NCBI GenBank assembly: GCA_900767495.1
Contig: CAAFZH010000097.1
Location: forward strand, 1 to 20,340
Reading direction: 5' to 3'
From: Clostridia bacterium
GTDB lineage: Bacteria > Bacillota > Clostridia > Christensenellales > Borkfalkiaceae
DNA length: 20,340 nt
In this document: piece after piece, positions 1 through 7,373 of the stretch
Layout of the letters: each line of letters begins with the position of its first letter
How positions within the stretch are numbered: the stretch's first letter is position 1
Notes under the pieces: model-generated
Databases searched by the model: none
Seen by the model: the letters and a program-made list of their open reading frames with translations, nothing else
Told to the model about the DNA's origin: nothing
Program-made: the position numbers and the translations under genes

Positions 1-20
1 ACACGACGCTCTTCCGATCT
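1..20 (+). other. Illumina adapter remnant, left end
   Basis: The first 20 bases end in CTCTTCCGATCT and match the 3' part of the TruSeq read-1 adapter. The same sequence in reverse complement closes the window, which gives false 20-bp terminal inverted repeats. This is library sequence, not genome; biological sequence starts at about 21. Confidence 0.97.
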
Positions 21-67
21 CGCGGCACTGCCGCGCGGCGCATTTTTAATTAAATTTAAACTAACGA
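21..67 (-). other. Short 3' flank of kdgK with a GC-rich hairpin cut by the adapter
   Basis: Between the adapter and the kdgK stop are 47 bases. Positions 21-35 form a hairpin with arms CGCGGC and GCCGCG and loop ACT. Read on the minus strand it follows kdgK by about 30 bases, where a terminator would be expected, but any T-tract beyond it lies outside the contig. The T-run at 42-46 is on the wrong side to serve kdgK. A terminator role is inferred. Confidence 0.4.
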
Positions 68-1090
68 TTATCTTTGAACCCTGCCCGAAGCGTCGCCGCC
101 CGCAAGTTTTTCAACCTCGTCTACGGTAACCATATTGTAATCGCCCTCAACGGAATGTTTAAGGCAACTTGCCGCAACGGCAAACTCGATTGCCTTCTGA
201 GCGTCGTAGCCGTTTAAAAGCGAGTAAATAAGACCGCCGCCGAAACTGTCGCCGCCTCCTACTCTGTCGACGATGTGCATAGCGTACTTCTTTGAAAAAT
301 ACGCGTTGCCGTCCGTATAAAGCATACCGGACCAGTTATTATCGTTAGCCGACAAACTCTCGCGAAGGGTTATCGCAACGCCTTTAAAGCCGAATTTTTC
401 GGTCAACTTCTGCGCAACGGATATATAACCGTTGCGGTCGAGTTTTCCGCCGTAAATATCGGTGTTGTCAGCCTCTATACCGAAAACGTCTTTCGCGTCC
501 TCTTCGTTGGCTATGCAATAGTCTATATATTTGCAAAGTCCGCTCATCACCTTGCCCGCTTTTTCCTTGCTCCAAAGTTTCTTTCTGAAGTTCAGATCGC
601 AGGAAACGGTAATACCGCGTTTTTTAGCCTCTTTTACGGCCTCCGTACAAATTTCCGCAACACCGTCGGAAAGAGCGGGAGTAATACCCGTAAAATGAAA
701 CCATTCTACGCCATCGAATATCTCCGACCAGTTAAAATCTTCTTTTTCAGCGGCCGCTATGGACGAATTTGCCCTGTCGTACACGACTTTGCTCGGCCTT
801 TGACTTGCGCCTTTTTCGCAGTAGTAAATACCTATTCTGTCGCCGCCGCGGACGATTTTGCCAGTATCTACGCCGAATTTTCTTAAACTGTTTACCGCCG
901 CTTGTCCTATTTCGTGCGACGGAAGTTTAGTAACGAACGCCGCGTCCACGCCGTAATTAGCAAGCGAAACGGCAACGTTTGCCTCCGCTCCGCCGAAAGT
1001 CGCCTCGTAATCTTCACTCTGAACGAATCTCAGATATCCGTGCGGGGCAAGTCTTAACATAACCTCGCCGAAAGTAACTACTTTTTTCAT
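68..1090 (-). CDS. kdgK: 2-keto-3-deoxygluconate kinase (PfkB family)
   Basis: This cytoplasmic sugar kinase of 340 residues would phosphorylate 2-keto-3-deoxygluconate to KDPG with ATP. The PfkB N-terminal signature is visible as GGAEANVA (residues 33-40). The C-terminal nucleotide-binding and catalytic motif is DRVGGGDSFGGG (275-286), with D281 as the expected catalytic base; the usual GAGD reads GGGD here. The length is normal for the family. Its ATG overlaps the eda stop codon in an ATGA arrangement (1087-1090), which suggests translational coupling, and the next gene upstream supplies the aldolase for its product. Other PfkB sugar kinases such as ribokinase or fructokinase look alike; the neighbouring aldolase is the main reason for the KDG call. 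Confidence 0.87.
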   Translation of the reverse strand: MKKVVTFGEVMLRLAPHGYLRFVQSEDYEATFGGAEANVAVSLANYGVDAAFVTKLPSHEIGQAAVNSLRKFGVDTGKIVRGGDRIGIYYCEKGASQRPSKVVYDRANSSIAAAEKEDFNWSEIFDGVEWFHFTGITPALSDGVAEICTEAVKEAKKRGITVSCDLNFRKKLWSKEKAGKVMSGLCKYIDYCIANEEDAKDVFGIEADNTDIYGGKLDRNGYISVAQKLTEKFGFKGVAITLRESLSANDNNWSGMLYTDGNAYFSKKYAMHIVDRVGGGDSFGGGLIYSLLNGYDAQKAIEFAVAASCLKHSVEGDYNMVTVDEVEKLAGGDASGRVQR

Positions 1091-1629
1091 TTATTTAACG
1101 CCTCCTCAACAAAGAAACTACCGCCGACTGCGGCAACCTTATCAAACGCCAGAAATTCCTCGAGATTATCTCTGTTTACGCCGCCCGTAGGAATGAATTT
1201 AACCTGCGGAAACGGAGCGGAAAGCGCCTTTAACGCTTTAAGTCCGCCGTACACGTTCGCGGGGAAGAATTTTACCGTGGTAATACCCAGATCGAGTGCC
1301 TGCATAATTTCGGTAGGCGTTACGCAACCGGGATAATAAGGTACGCCGTTTGCTTTACAAATTTCGGCGACCTCGGTAGAAAGACCCGGCGAAACTATGA
1401 ATTTCGCGCCCGCGTTGAGCGCATCGAGACACTGCGCGCCGTTTATTACCGTACCCGCGCCTATATTCATTTTGGGGAATTTGTCTACCGCTAAAGCGAT
1501 AGCCTCTTTCGCGCAAGCCGTCCTGAACGTAATCTCGGCACAATTTATGCCGTCGCGCTTTAAAGCCGAAAGAATTTTTTCGGTTTCGTCAAGGTTTTTT
1601 ATAACCACAACGGGAATAAGTTTGTCCAT
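1087..1629 (-). CDS. eda: KDPG/KHG aldolase
   Basis: This class I aldolase of 180 residues cleaves KDPG to pyruvate and glyceraldehyde-3-phosphate, the last step of hexuronate or gluconate breakdown by the lower Entner-Doudoroff route. Visible family motifs are AEITFRT with catalytic E32, GAGTV (57-61), SPG (80-82), the Schiff-base lysine K120 in VKFFPA, and the phosphate-binding PTGGV (147-151). It is shorter than the roughly 205-213 residues usual for Eda: it ends right after GGSFFVEEALNK and lacks the final C-terminal helix, though all catalytic residues remain. An AAGGAG site at 1636-1641 lies 6-7 bases before the ATG and overlaps the stop codon of the upstream YitT-like gene, so the two are co-transcribed. 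Confidence 0.92.
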   Translation of the reverse strand: MDKLIPVVVIKNLDETEKILSALKRDGINCAEITFRTACAKEAIALAVDKFPKMNIGAGTVINGAQCLDALNAGAKFIVSPGLSTEVAEICKANGVPYYPGCVTPTEIMQALDLGITTVKFFPANVYGGLKALKALSAPFPQVKFIPTGGVNRDNLEEFLAFDKVAAVGGSFFVEEALNK

Positions 1630-1639
1630 ATACTGCTCC

Positions 1640-2563
1640 TTATTTTATTATTTTAAAATTTCCGATAGTTTCGTTTACCGTTTCAACGAAAGCGAAAGTA
1701 TCGTCATATTTTTTTAAAATGTTCTGAAAATCCAATATCTGATGTTTATTGATAACGCACACGATAACGTCTTTTTCGAGATTGCTGTAAACGCCCGTGC
1801 CGACTATTTTAGTCGCGCTGTGTTTAAGCGTATGAACTATCTCGTAATCGATTTCTTCGGCGTGCGAAGTGATAATCAAAAACTTATACGCCGATTTGCC
1901 GCCTTTTATAAGCAAATTACTTATGAAACTAGATAAAAAGCAGTACAAAAGACATTGACAAACGGGTTTCCAACTGTAATCGTACTTTCCGTCCGCACCC
2001 TTTTCGGCGTAGACGAACAACGACGCAACGGCTACCGCGGCGTTAAGCGCAAAGGTTACCCAAAAGAAGTTAAGTTCGGGTTTCTTTTTGCTGATATATT
2101 TTGAAACTATATCGGTGCCGCCGGTGGAAGAATTCAATCTGAAACATCCCGCGTAAACGAAACCGCCTATCGTCCCCGCAATGATTATAGGATAAATGGT
2201 ATCGTTACCCGCAGCGTTATATCGTATGCCCGACGTATCTACCGCCTGTAAAGCAAGATACGCCACGGAATAAACCACGACGAAAAATCCCGTTTTCATA
2301 GCGAACTGTCTGTCGGTAGTAAAAAACGAAAACACGCAAAGCGGAACGTTGATTAAAAGCGACATATAACCGAGCAAACTATAATCGTTGAGCGCGTACT
2401 GAATCATAACGGCAATACCGTTTAATCCCGCGGGAGCAAACTTGTTTTCTATGATAAAAAGGTTATAGCATACCGCGTGAACCATTGCAAGCAACGCTAT
2501 ACCTACGTAATTCAAAACTTCGTTTTTCTTAAACTTAAACATATCCGTATATTGCGTAAACAT
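1640..2563 (-). CDS. YitT-family membrane protein with C-terminal DUF2179-like domain
   Basis: The protein has 307 residues. About five or six hydrophobic segments in the first two thirds carry the YitT-type motifs FAPAGLNGIAVMIQY and SSTGGTD, followed by a soluble C-terminal domain of about 80 residues (from about SAYKFLIITS) that looks like DUF2179. The biochemical function of this family is not established; a transport or sensing role is only a guess. It is the first gene of the operon with eda and kdgK, so a link to sugar-acid uptake or sensing is conceivable. The start is uncertain: the ATG at 2563 has no Shine-Dalgarno and would lie about 9 bases from the predicted transcription start. 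The in-frame ATG at 2542 (MFKFKKNEV, 300 residues) leaves a 30-base leader and loses no conserved sequence. Confidence 0.83.
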   Translation of the reverse strand: MFTQYTDMFKFKKNEVLNYVGIALLAMVHAVCYNLFIIENKFAPAGLNGIAVMIQYALNDYSLLGYMSLLINVPLCVFSFFTTDRQFAMKTGFFVVVYSVAYLALQAVDTSGIRYNAAGNDTIYPIIIAGTIGGFVYAGCFRLNSSTGGTDIVSKYISKKKPELNFFWVTFALNAAVAVASLFVYAEKGADGKYDYSWKPVCQCLLYCFLSSFISNLLIKGGKSAYKFLIITSHAEEIDYEIVHTLKHSATKIVGTGVYSNLEKDVIVCVINKHQILDFQNILKKYDDTFAFVETVNETIGNFKIIK

Positions 2564-2578
2564 AAACGCAACGAATAT

Positions 2579-2607
2579 ATTTTACAACAAAATGATCGTT
2601 TTGTAAA
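2579..2607 (-). promoter_or_regulatory. Promoter of yitT-eda-kdgK with palindrome in the spacer
   Basis: Read on the minus strand, TTTACA (2602-2607) and TAAAAT (2579-2584) are separated by 17 bases. An 18-base near-palindrome centred on GATC (2587-2604; ACAAAA...TTTTGT arms, 16 of 18 positions symmetric) fills most of the spacer and reaches into the -35 box, which is where a repressor operator would lie. The regulator is unknown. The transcription start would be near 2572. Confidence 0.55.
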
Positions 2608-2622
2608 CCGTTTGCACGGTTT
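2605..2622. repeat. Hairpin in the gap between the glycosyltransferase and the yitT operon
   Basis: Perfect 7-bp arms AAACCGT (2605-2611) and ACGGTTT (2616-2622) enclose the loop TTGC. The run of Ts follows it on the plus strand (2623 onward), where no gene needs stopping. On the minus strand it lies downstream of the glycosyltransferase but has no T-tract beyond its own arm. It touches the -35 box of the yitT promoter. Its role as terminator or regulatory site is unclear. The rest of 2623-2662 is AT-rich with nothing recognisable. Confidence 0.45.
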
Positions 2623-2662
2623 TATTTTTTATTTTCGATACTATTTATAGAATTTCGGACAT

Positions 2663-3715
2663 TCAGTCAAAAAAACGAGAGTTATAAATAACCGCCTCGT
2701 CGTCGGGGTATTTCTCTTTACAGATATCGTGGTATAGTTTTGCCGACCTTTTATCGCCCGCACGATAATATAATGCAACAAGCCTTAAAAGCGGCTCGAG
2801 ATAAAAAAATCGTTGTTCGAAAAAACCGTAGTTTTCTTTCGGAAAGTCGGAACAAAGCGCACACTTATAATACGACGCCGCGCGACCCATGCGCTTTTGG
2901 TCGCTTTCCGCATCCCCGAGATAACAAAAAATTTCCGCGTCGGGTCCGATAGCGGACAGAGCGGAGAAAAGCGGCGCGGCAATATCGCCCTTACCCGTTT
3001 TTTTACGACATTTATACACGGAAATATACGCGTCCTTTTCATCGGGTAAAAATTTATTACTCATCGTCAGATATTTTAAAAGTTCTTTTTCGCAACGGGT
3101 ATATTCGCCCAAAAAGAAAAATTCCTTCGCATAGTAATATTGTCCCCTTGCGTCGAGTTTTTCGCCAAGCGATAAATGCCGCTCGTATAAATTCAGATTT
3201 CTGCGAGGATCGCCCTCTTTTTCTTTACGATGTTCGATAGTTATATCGCACCGCTTTATCCGTCCGAAAGGCGCGATCGCCTCGTGTACGAACCCTTTAA
3301 ATCTTGCATTCGGGCAATTTCGCATAAGTCTTTCGCGATAAAATTCAAACGACGGCTTACCCGCGTTATCGAATCCGACCGCATACTTCATCATATAGGT
3401 ATCGAACGGCTCTTTTTCGTTTTTTATCGCGGCTATTTTTTCGGCGCTGATATCGCTTATAACGTCGTCTGCGTCAAGCCAGAATACGTAGTCGCATTTC
3501 GCCAGAGAAAACGCGTAATTTCTCGCCGCTGAAAAATCGTAAATCCATTTAAAATCGTAGATATTATCGGTAAATTTTAAAACTATATCTTTCGTAGAAT
3601 CACTGCTGCCCGTATCCACGACGATTATTTCGTCGGCAAACTTTTTAATGCAGGATAAGCACCTTGAAATTACTTTTTCTTCGTTTTTTACTATAATGCA
3701 CGCCGATATTTTCAC
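2663..3715 (-). CDS. Family 2 glycosyltransferase with C-terminal TPR-like region
   Basis: The first 180 or so residues are a GT-A fold glycosyltransferase: the start MKISACIIVKNEE, VDTGSSDST (33-41, nucleotide binding), LDADD (80-84, the metal-binding DxD) and FKGFVHEAI near residue 140. The rest, to residue 350, is helical and rich in Tyr, Ala and Leu pairs, as in TPR-like arrays of similar bacterial enzymes. It has no membrane segment and is predicted to be cytoplasmic. The start codon is GTG at 3715, with GGGAG about 12 bases upstream, a long spacing. It is transcribed divergently from the collagen-like gene 129 bases away, whose Y positions are nearly all threonine, so it may O-glycosylate that protein. 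The substrate and sugar donor are inferred, not shown. Confidence 0.87.
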   Translation of the reverse strand: MKISACIIVKNEEKVISRCLSCIKKFADEIIVVDTGSSDSTKDIVLKFTDNIYDFKWIYDFSAARNYAFSLAKCDYVFWLDADDVISDISAEKIAAIKNEKEPFDTYMMKYAVGFDNAGKPSFEFYRERLMRNCPNARFKGFVHEAIAPFGRIKRCDITIEHRKEKEGDPRRNLNLYERHLSLGEKLDARGQYYYAKEFFFLGEYTRCEKELLKYLTMSNKFLPDEKDAYISVYKCRKKTGKGDIAAPLFSALSAIGPDAEIFCYLGDAESDQKRMGRAASYYKCALCSDFPKENYGFFEQRFFYLEPLLRLVALYYRAGDKRSAKLYHDICKEKYPDDEAVIYNSRFFD

Positions 3716-3844
3716 GTTATAATATTTCTCCCTTTTATTTATATATTACGCGCCTTTATACCTTATAAGTTCACGCTCGGCGCGCCCGTTCGCGTATAAT
3801 AATAGTGCCGCCGAGTTTATGCGGCGGCAAGGAGAAAAATCATA
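3716..3844 (+). promoter_or_regulatory. Divergent intergenic region with -10 box, leader hairpin and RBS of the collagen-like gene
   Basis: A perfect TATAAT lies at 3795-3800 on the plus strand. The best -35 candidate is TTCACG with a 19-base spacer, which is poor, so the sigma factor is uncertain. The leader contains a hairpin with arms TGCCGCC (3806-3812) and GGCGGCA (3823-3829) directly abutting the AAGGAG ribosome site (3829-3834), which is 10 bases from the ATG. The stem could limit ribosome access or stabilise the mRNA. For the divergent glycosyltransferase I see only weak AT-rich -10 candidates. Confidence 0.5.
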
Positions 3845-5017
3845 ATGTTTGACGATTTATGCAGAATGTTCCTTTGCTGCGGTAATAATCAAGGAAGATG
3901 CAACGGCAACCGACAACAACTGCCCGCTCGCGGTCCGCGCGGTTTCACAGGTCCGACAGGACCTACGGGGCCTACCGGTCCTTCCGGCGGCGCAACGGGT
4001 CCTACAGGACCTACCGGTCCTACGGGCGCAACGGGTGCAACGGGTATAACAGGTCCGACGGGTGCAACGGGCGCGACAGGCGCAACAGGCGCAACGGGTA
4101 TAACAGGTCCGACGGGTGCGACAGGCGCGACAGGTGCAACGGGTGCAACGGGCGCAACCGGTCCTACAGGTCCGACGGGCGCAACGGGTGCGACAGGCGC
4201 AACCGGTCCTACAGGTCCGACGGGTGCGACAGGCGCGACAGGCGCAACGGGCGCAACCGGTCCTACAGGTCCTACGGGTGAAACGGGTGCGGCAGGTGCA
4301 ACAGGCGCGACCGGCGCAACCGGTCCTACCGGTCCCACGGGTCCTACGGGTGAAACGGGTGCGGCAGGCGCAACGGGAGCAACCGGCGCAACCGGTCCCA
4401 CGGGTGAAACGGGTGCGGCAGGCGCAACGGGAGCAACCGGTGCAACGGGTCCTACCGGTCCTACAGGTCCCACGGGTGAAACGGGTGCGGCAGGTGCAAC
4501 GGGAGCAACCGGCGCGACGGGTCCTACAGGTCCTACGGGTGAAACGGGTGCAGCAGGCGCAACGGGAGCCACCGGCGCAACAGGTCCTACCGGTCCTACC
4601 GGTCCCACAGGTGCGGCGGCGGAACTCACGACTGCTCAATTTTATAACGACACTCAATCCGCCGCAACGAACACCGCCCTTAACCTCACACAAGCGTATA
4701 ACAATACCGACGGCAACGTAGTTTTAGACGGCGCAGGAACGGGACTCACTTTACAGGCAGGAACTTACCTCGTAGGTTATAACGCCAACGCCACGGGAAT
4801 TACCGATAGCGCGACGCTCGCTCTTTATCTCGACGGAGTGCAAATTCCGCAAACCGTTTCAACTTCTACGGCTGCAAGCACAACCGAAACTCACGCCCTT
4901 GGCGGTAATTACGTAGTTACCGTACCTTCGGGAACTCAGACTTTAGACGTAAGAAACGGCGGCGCAAATACTTTCACGGTAAACAATTTGTCTTTAAGCG
5001 TTACACCGCTCTCTTAA
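3845..5017 (+). CDS. BclA-like collagen-repeat surface protein
   Basis: The protein has 390 residues in three parts. Residues 1-29 are a short N-terminal region with four cysteines (C6, C11, C12, C19) and no classical signal peptide. Residues 30-256 are about 75 Gly-X-Y triplets, mostly GPT, GAT, GIT, GET and GAA, with one register break caused by an extra Gly at 48/49. Residues 257-390 are a Thr/Ala/Asn-rich beta domain (LQAGTYLVGYNAN, LALYLDGVQI, TLDVRNGGANTFTVNN) like the C-terminal trimerisation domain of BclA-type exosporium proteins. Threonine fills nearly every Y position, as in O-glycosylated bacterial collagens. The likely role is a glycosylated filament on the spore or cell surface; spore location is inferred by analogy with Bacillus and C. 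difficile BclA. Copy number in the repeat may be wrong in a short-read assembly. Confidence 0.9.
   Translation: MFDDLCRMFLCCGNNQGRCNGNRQQLPARGPRGFTGPTGPTGPTGPSGGATGPTGPTGPTGATGATGITGPTGATGATGATGATGITGPTGATGATGATGATGATGPTGPTGATGATGATGPTGPTGATGATGATGATGPTGPTGETGAAGATGATGATGPTGPTGPTGETGAAGATGATGATGPTGETGAAGATGATGATGPTGPTGPTGETGAAGATGATGATGPTGPTGETGAAGATGATGATGPTGPTGPTGAAAELTTAQFYNDTQSAATNTALNLTQAYNNTDGNVVLDGAGTGLTLQAGTYLVGYNANATGITDSATLALYLDGVQIPQTVSTSTAASTTETHALGGNYVVTVPSGTQTLDVRNGGANTFTVNNLSLSVTPLS
3932..4612 (+). repeat. Collagen-coding tandem repeat DNA
   Basis: This tract encodes the Gly-X-Thr triplets as 9-base-like units (GGT/GGC, then CCT, CCG or GCA, then ACG, ACA or ACC). The 3' half has higher-order structure: a 15-residue module GETGAAGATGATGAT occurs five times, separated by one, two or three GPT triplets. 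Synonymous codons vary between copies, so the copies have diverged at DNA level while the protein pattern is kept. The same composition leaves long stop-free frames on the opposite strand, which are not genes. Confidence 0.95.
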
Positions 5018-5032
5018 ATTATACCCGAAACT

Positions 5033-5066
5033 AAAAACGCGCGGCGAATAATCGCCGCGCGTTTTT
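5033..5066. terminator. Bidirectional intrinsic terminator
   Basis: A perfect 15-bp stem (5033-5047 with 5052-5066, loop ATAA) has a GC-rich core CGCGCGGCGA flanked by A5 on one side and T5 on the other. It lies 15 bases after the collagen-like gene stop and directly after the stop of the converging DUF308-like gene, so it serves both strands. Confidence 0.92.
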
Positions 5067-5067
5067 C

Positions 5068-5682
5068 TTACTTCTTTTCGTTTTTATCTACGCTTTTAAC
5101 TTTTGCCTTAACGGGTTTTTGCATACAACCGATTATTACGAAAAGTATGCCCAGAACCAAAAGCGCGCTCACGAATACCCAAAGAATTGCCTCGTCCTGT
5201 ATAAACGGTTTTGCAAAACAATAAGTTCCGAAAGTAACCATAACAATGGCAACCACGAGCCAAAGCGGAGAATATCTGTAAGTGGTAACTCTCGAAAGGT
5301 AGTATGCGCGGAATAACTCTACCACGCCCCTGCACCAAAGCGCAAGACCGAAAATCTTGCACGCGCCTTGTACGTTTATCACCTTAAATTGCGTAAATAT
5401 ACAGCCGAGCGCGATTATGGACAGAGTACAAAACTCAACTATCGTAAGCACGCGGATAATCCCGCCCGATCTTACCATTTTCTTCCACAAATACCCCGCA
5501 AGATATACGACGATAAGCGCGGCAATAAGCAAATCGACTATCGCTTTGCCCCAATCTTTAAAGAAAACGTCCGTTTTTGCCCAGATAGGCGCGAAAATTA
5601 TAGCGGCTAAAATGCACAGCGCGCCGAGAACGATTTCTACCCAAAAGTTTTTGGTTTTTGAAGTGTTAAAAAGTTTCTTCAT
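5068..5682 (-). CDS. Six-helix membrane protein, DUF308/HdeD-like
   Basis: The protein has 204 residues and about six hydrophobic helices (near 17-33, 47-66, 76-99, 106-127, 141-158 and 165-186) joined by short loops, ending in a Lys-rich cytoplasmic tail. The paired-helix layout and segments such as GLALWCRGVVELFRA resemble the DUF308/HdeD family, whose molecular role is not established. It starts 3 bases after the fhs stop, with no good Shine-Dalgarno of its own, so it is probably translated by coupling within the guaB-fhs operon. It is the last gene before the bidirectional terminator. The family call is moderate; no catalytic residue is recognisable. Confidence 0.65.
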   Translation of the reverse strand: MKKLFNTSKTKNFWVEIVLGALCILAAIIFAPIWAKTDVFFKDWGKAIVDLLIAALIVVYLAGYLWKKMVRSGGIIRVLTIVEFCTLSIIALGCIFTQFKVINVQGACKIFGLALWCRGVVELFRAYYLSRVTTYRYSPLWLVVAIVMVTFGTYCFAKPFIQDEAILWVFVSALLVLGILFVIIGCMQKPVKAKVKSVDKNEKK

Positions 5683-5685
5683 ACA

Positions 5686-7353
5686 TTAAAACAAGCCGAA
5701 AATTACTCCTTTTTCATTTACGTCGATCTTTTCCGCCGCAGGGACTTTCGGCAATCCCGGCATAGTCATTATTTCGCCCGTATAAACCACTATAAATCCC
5801 GCCCCGCTGGAAACTTTTACGTTTTTCACGTCCACGGTAAAGCCGCTCGGCGCGCCTAGTTTAGTCGGATCGTCCGAGAAACTGTATTGAGTTTTTGCTA
5901 TACAGACAGGGAGCGAACCGTACCCGAGTTTTTCGAGTTCGGCGATTTGTTTCTTTGCCGACGCAGTAAAAGAAACGCCATCGCCCCCGTAAATATTTTT
6001 AACGACAGCGAGAATTTTATTCTCTATCGTATCGTCCGTTTTGTACGAATAGGTAAAATCGTTATCTTTTTCGCACAGTTTTACAACCTCTTCGGCAAGT
6101 TCTATACCGCCCTTGCCGCCCTTTGCCCAAACTTCCGAAAGTTTGACGTTTACGCCGAGTTCGCCGCATTTTTTTATGATAAGCGCAATTTCCTCGTCCG
6201 TATCGGTCGGAAAACGATTTATCGCAACTACGCTCGGTAATTTATAAACTTCGGTGATATTTTTCACGTGGCGCAATAAATTCGGCACGCCTTTTTCAAG
6301 AGCAACGAGGTTTTCTTCGGTTAAATCTTCTTTTTTAACTCCGCCGTGATACTTCAGCGCGCGCACCGTAGCGACTATAACCACCGCCGAAGGTTTCAGC
6401 GACGCGATTCTGCATTTTATATCAAGGAATTTTTCCGCGCCGAGATCCGCGCCGAAACCCGCCTCGGTAATGCAATAATCGCCAAGTTTAAGCGCGGTTT
6501 TCGTTGCCAGAACGGAATTGCAACCGTGCGCGATATTCGCAAAAGGTCCTCCGTGTACTATAGCGGGATTACCCTCGAGAGTTTGCACCAGATTAGGCTT
6601 TAACGCCTCGACCAAAAGCGCGGTCATTGCGCCTTGCGCTTTTAAATCACGAGCAAATACGGGCTTACCGCCGTAAGTGTACCCGACCGTTATATTCGCG
6701 AGTTTCTCTTTTAAATCCGTTACAGACGTAGCAAGGCATAAAACCGCCATAACCTCGCTTGCAACGGTAATATCGTAACCGTCCTCGCGGGGCATACCGT
6801 TTACCTTACCGCCCAAACCGTCGGTTATCTTTCTTAACTGACGGTCGTTCATATCCACGCAACGCTTTATAGTAATTCTTCGCGGGTCTATTCCGAGTTC
6901 GTTGCCTTGGTAAATATGATTGTCGAGCATTGCGCAGAGCAAATTATTAGCCGCGCCTATCGCGTGAAAATCGCCCGTGAAATGCAAGTTTATGTCTTCC
7001 ATAGGCACGACTTGCGCATAGCCTCCGCCCGCCGCGCCGCCCTTAATCCCGAACACGGGACCGAGCGACGGCTCGCGAAGAGCAACTACAGTCTTTTTGC
7101 CTATCGAATTCATAGCGTCGGCAAGACCTATCGTTGTGGTAGTTTTCCCCTCGCCCGCAGGCGTCGGATTTATTGCCGTAACGAGTATGAGTTTGCCGTC
7201 TTTCGCTTTTGAGTTTTTAAGCAGCGATAAATCTATCTTCGCCTTATATTTTCCGTAAGGTTCGAGATAATCTTCCGTTACTCCGATTTTTTTTGCAACT
7301 TCGGCAATCGGCTTTTTTTCGTATTCCTGCGCAATCTGAATATCGGTTTTCAT
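5686..7353 (-). CDS. fhs: Formate-tetrahydrofolate ligase
   Basis: This cytoplasmic enzyme of 555 residues makes 10-formyl-tetrahydrofolate from formate, THF and ATP. The product feeds purine synthesis and, in acetogens, the methyl branch of the Wood-Ljungdahl pathway. The family P-loop PTPAGEGKTTTT (63-74) is clear, as are PREDGYDITVASEVMAVLCLA-type sequence, VHGGPFANIAHGCNS, EAGFGADLGAEKF and a C-terminus ending in GVIFGLF; the length matches the usual 556. The frame stays open to a TTG at 7359, but GGAGG at 7361-7365 is spaced 7 bases from the ATG at 7353 and only 1 base from the TTG, so the ATG is chosen. It follows guaB by 20 bases in the same operon. Confidence 0.96.
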   Translation of the reverse strand: MKTDIQIAQEYEKKPIAEVAKKIGVTEDYLEPYGKYKAKIDLSLLKNSKAKDGKLILVTAINPTPAGEGKTTTTIGLADAMNSIGKKTVVALREPSLGPVFGIKGGAAGGGYAQVVPMEDINLHFTGDFHAIGAANNLLCAMLDNHIYQGNELGIDPRRITIKRCVDMNDRQLRKITDGLGGKVNGMPREDGYDITVASEVMAVLCLATSVTDLKEKLANITVGYTYGGKPVFARDLKAQGAMTALLVEALKPNLVQTLEGNPAIVHGGPFANIAHGCNSVLATKTALKLGDYCITEAGFGADLGAEKFLDIKCRIASLKPSAVVIVATVRALKYHGGVKKEDLTEENLVALEKGVPNLLRHVKNITEVYKLPSVVAINRFPTDTDEEIALIIKKCGELGVNVKLSEVWAKGGKGGIELAEEVVKLCEKDNDFTYSYKTDDTIENKILAVVKNIYGGDGVSFTASAKKQIAELEKLGYGSLPVCIAKTQYSFSDDPTKLGAPSGFTVDVKNVKVSSGAGFIVVYTGEIMTMPGLPKVPAAEKIDVNEKGVIFGLF

Positions 7354-7373
7354 CGGCAATCCTCCGATTTTAA

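Noticed and set aside
1370..1385. GGTAGAAAG on the plus strand, resembling the purine riboswitch TTTCTACC core on the minus strand
   Set aside because: It lies inside eda coding sequence and no P1, P2 or P3 stems surround it.
2602..2616. Catabolite-response-like sequence TGTAAACCGTTTGCA
   Set aside because: It has one extra base compared with the cre consensus and overlaps the -35 box and a hairpin; too weak to call.
3857..4693. Long open frames on the minus strand and in other plus frames across the collagen gene, encoding Cys/Arg-rich or Pro/Val-rich repeats
   Set aside because: They are by-products of the repetitive Gly-X-Thr codons, which contain no stops in other frames. They lack ribosome sites and credible ends.
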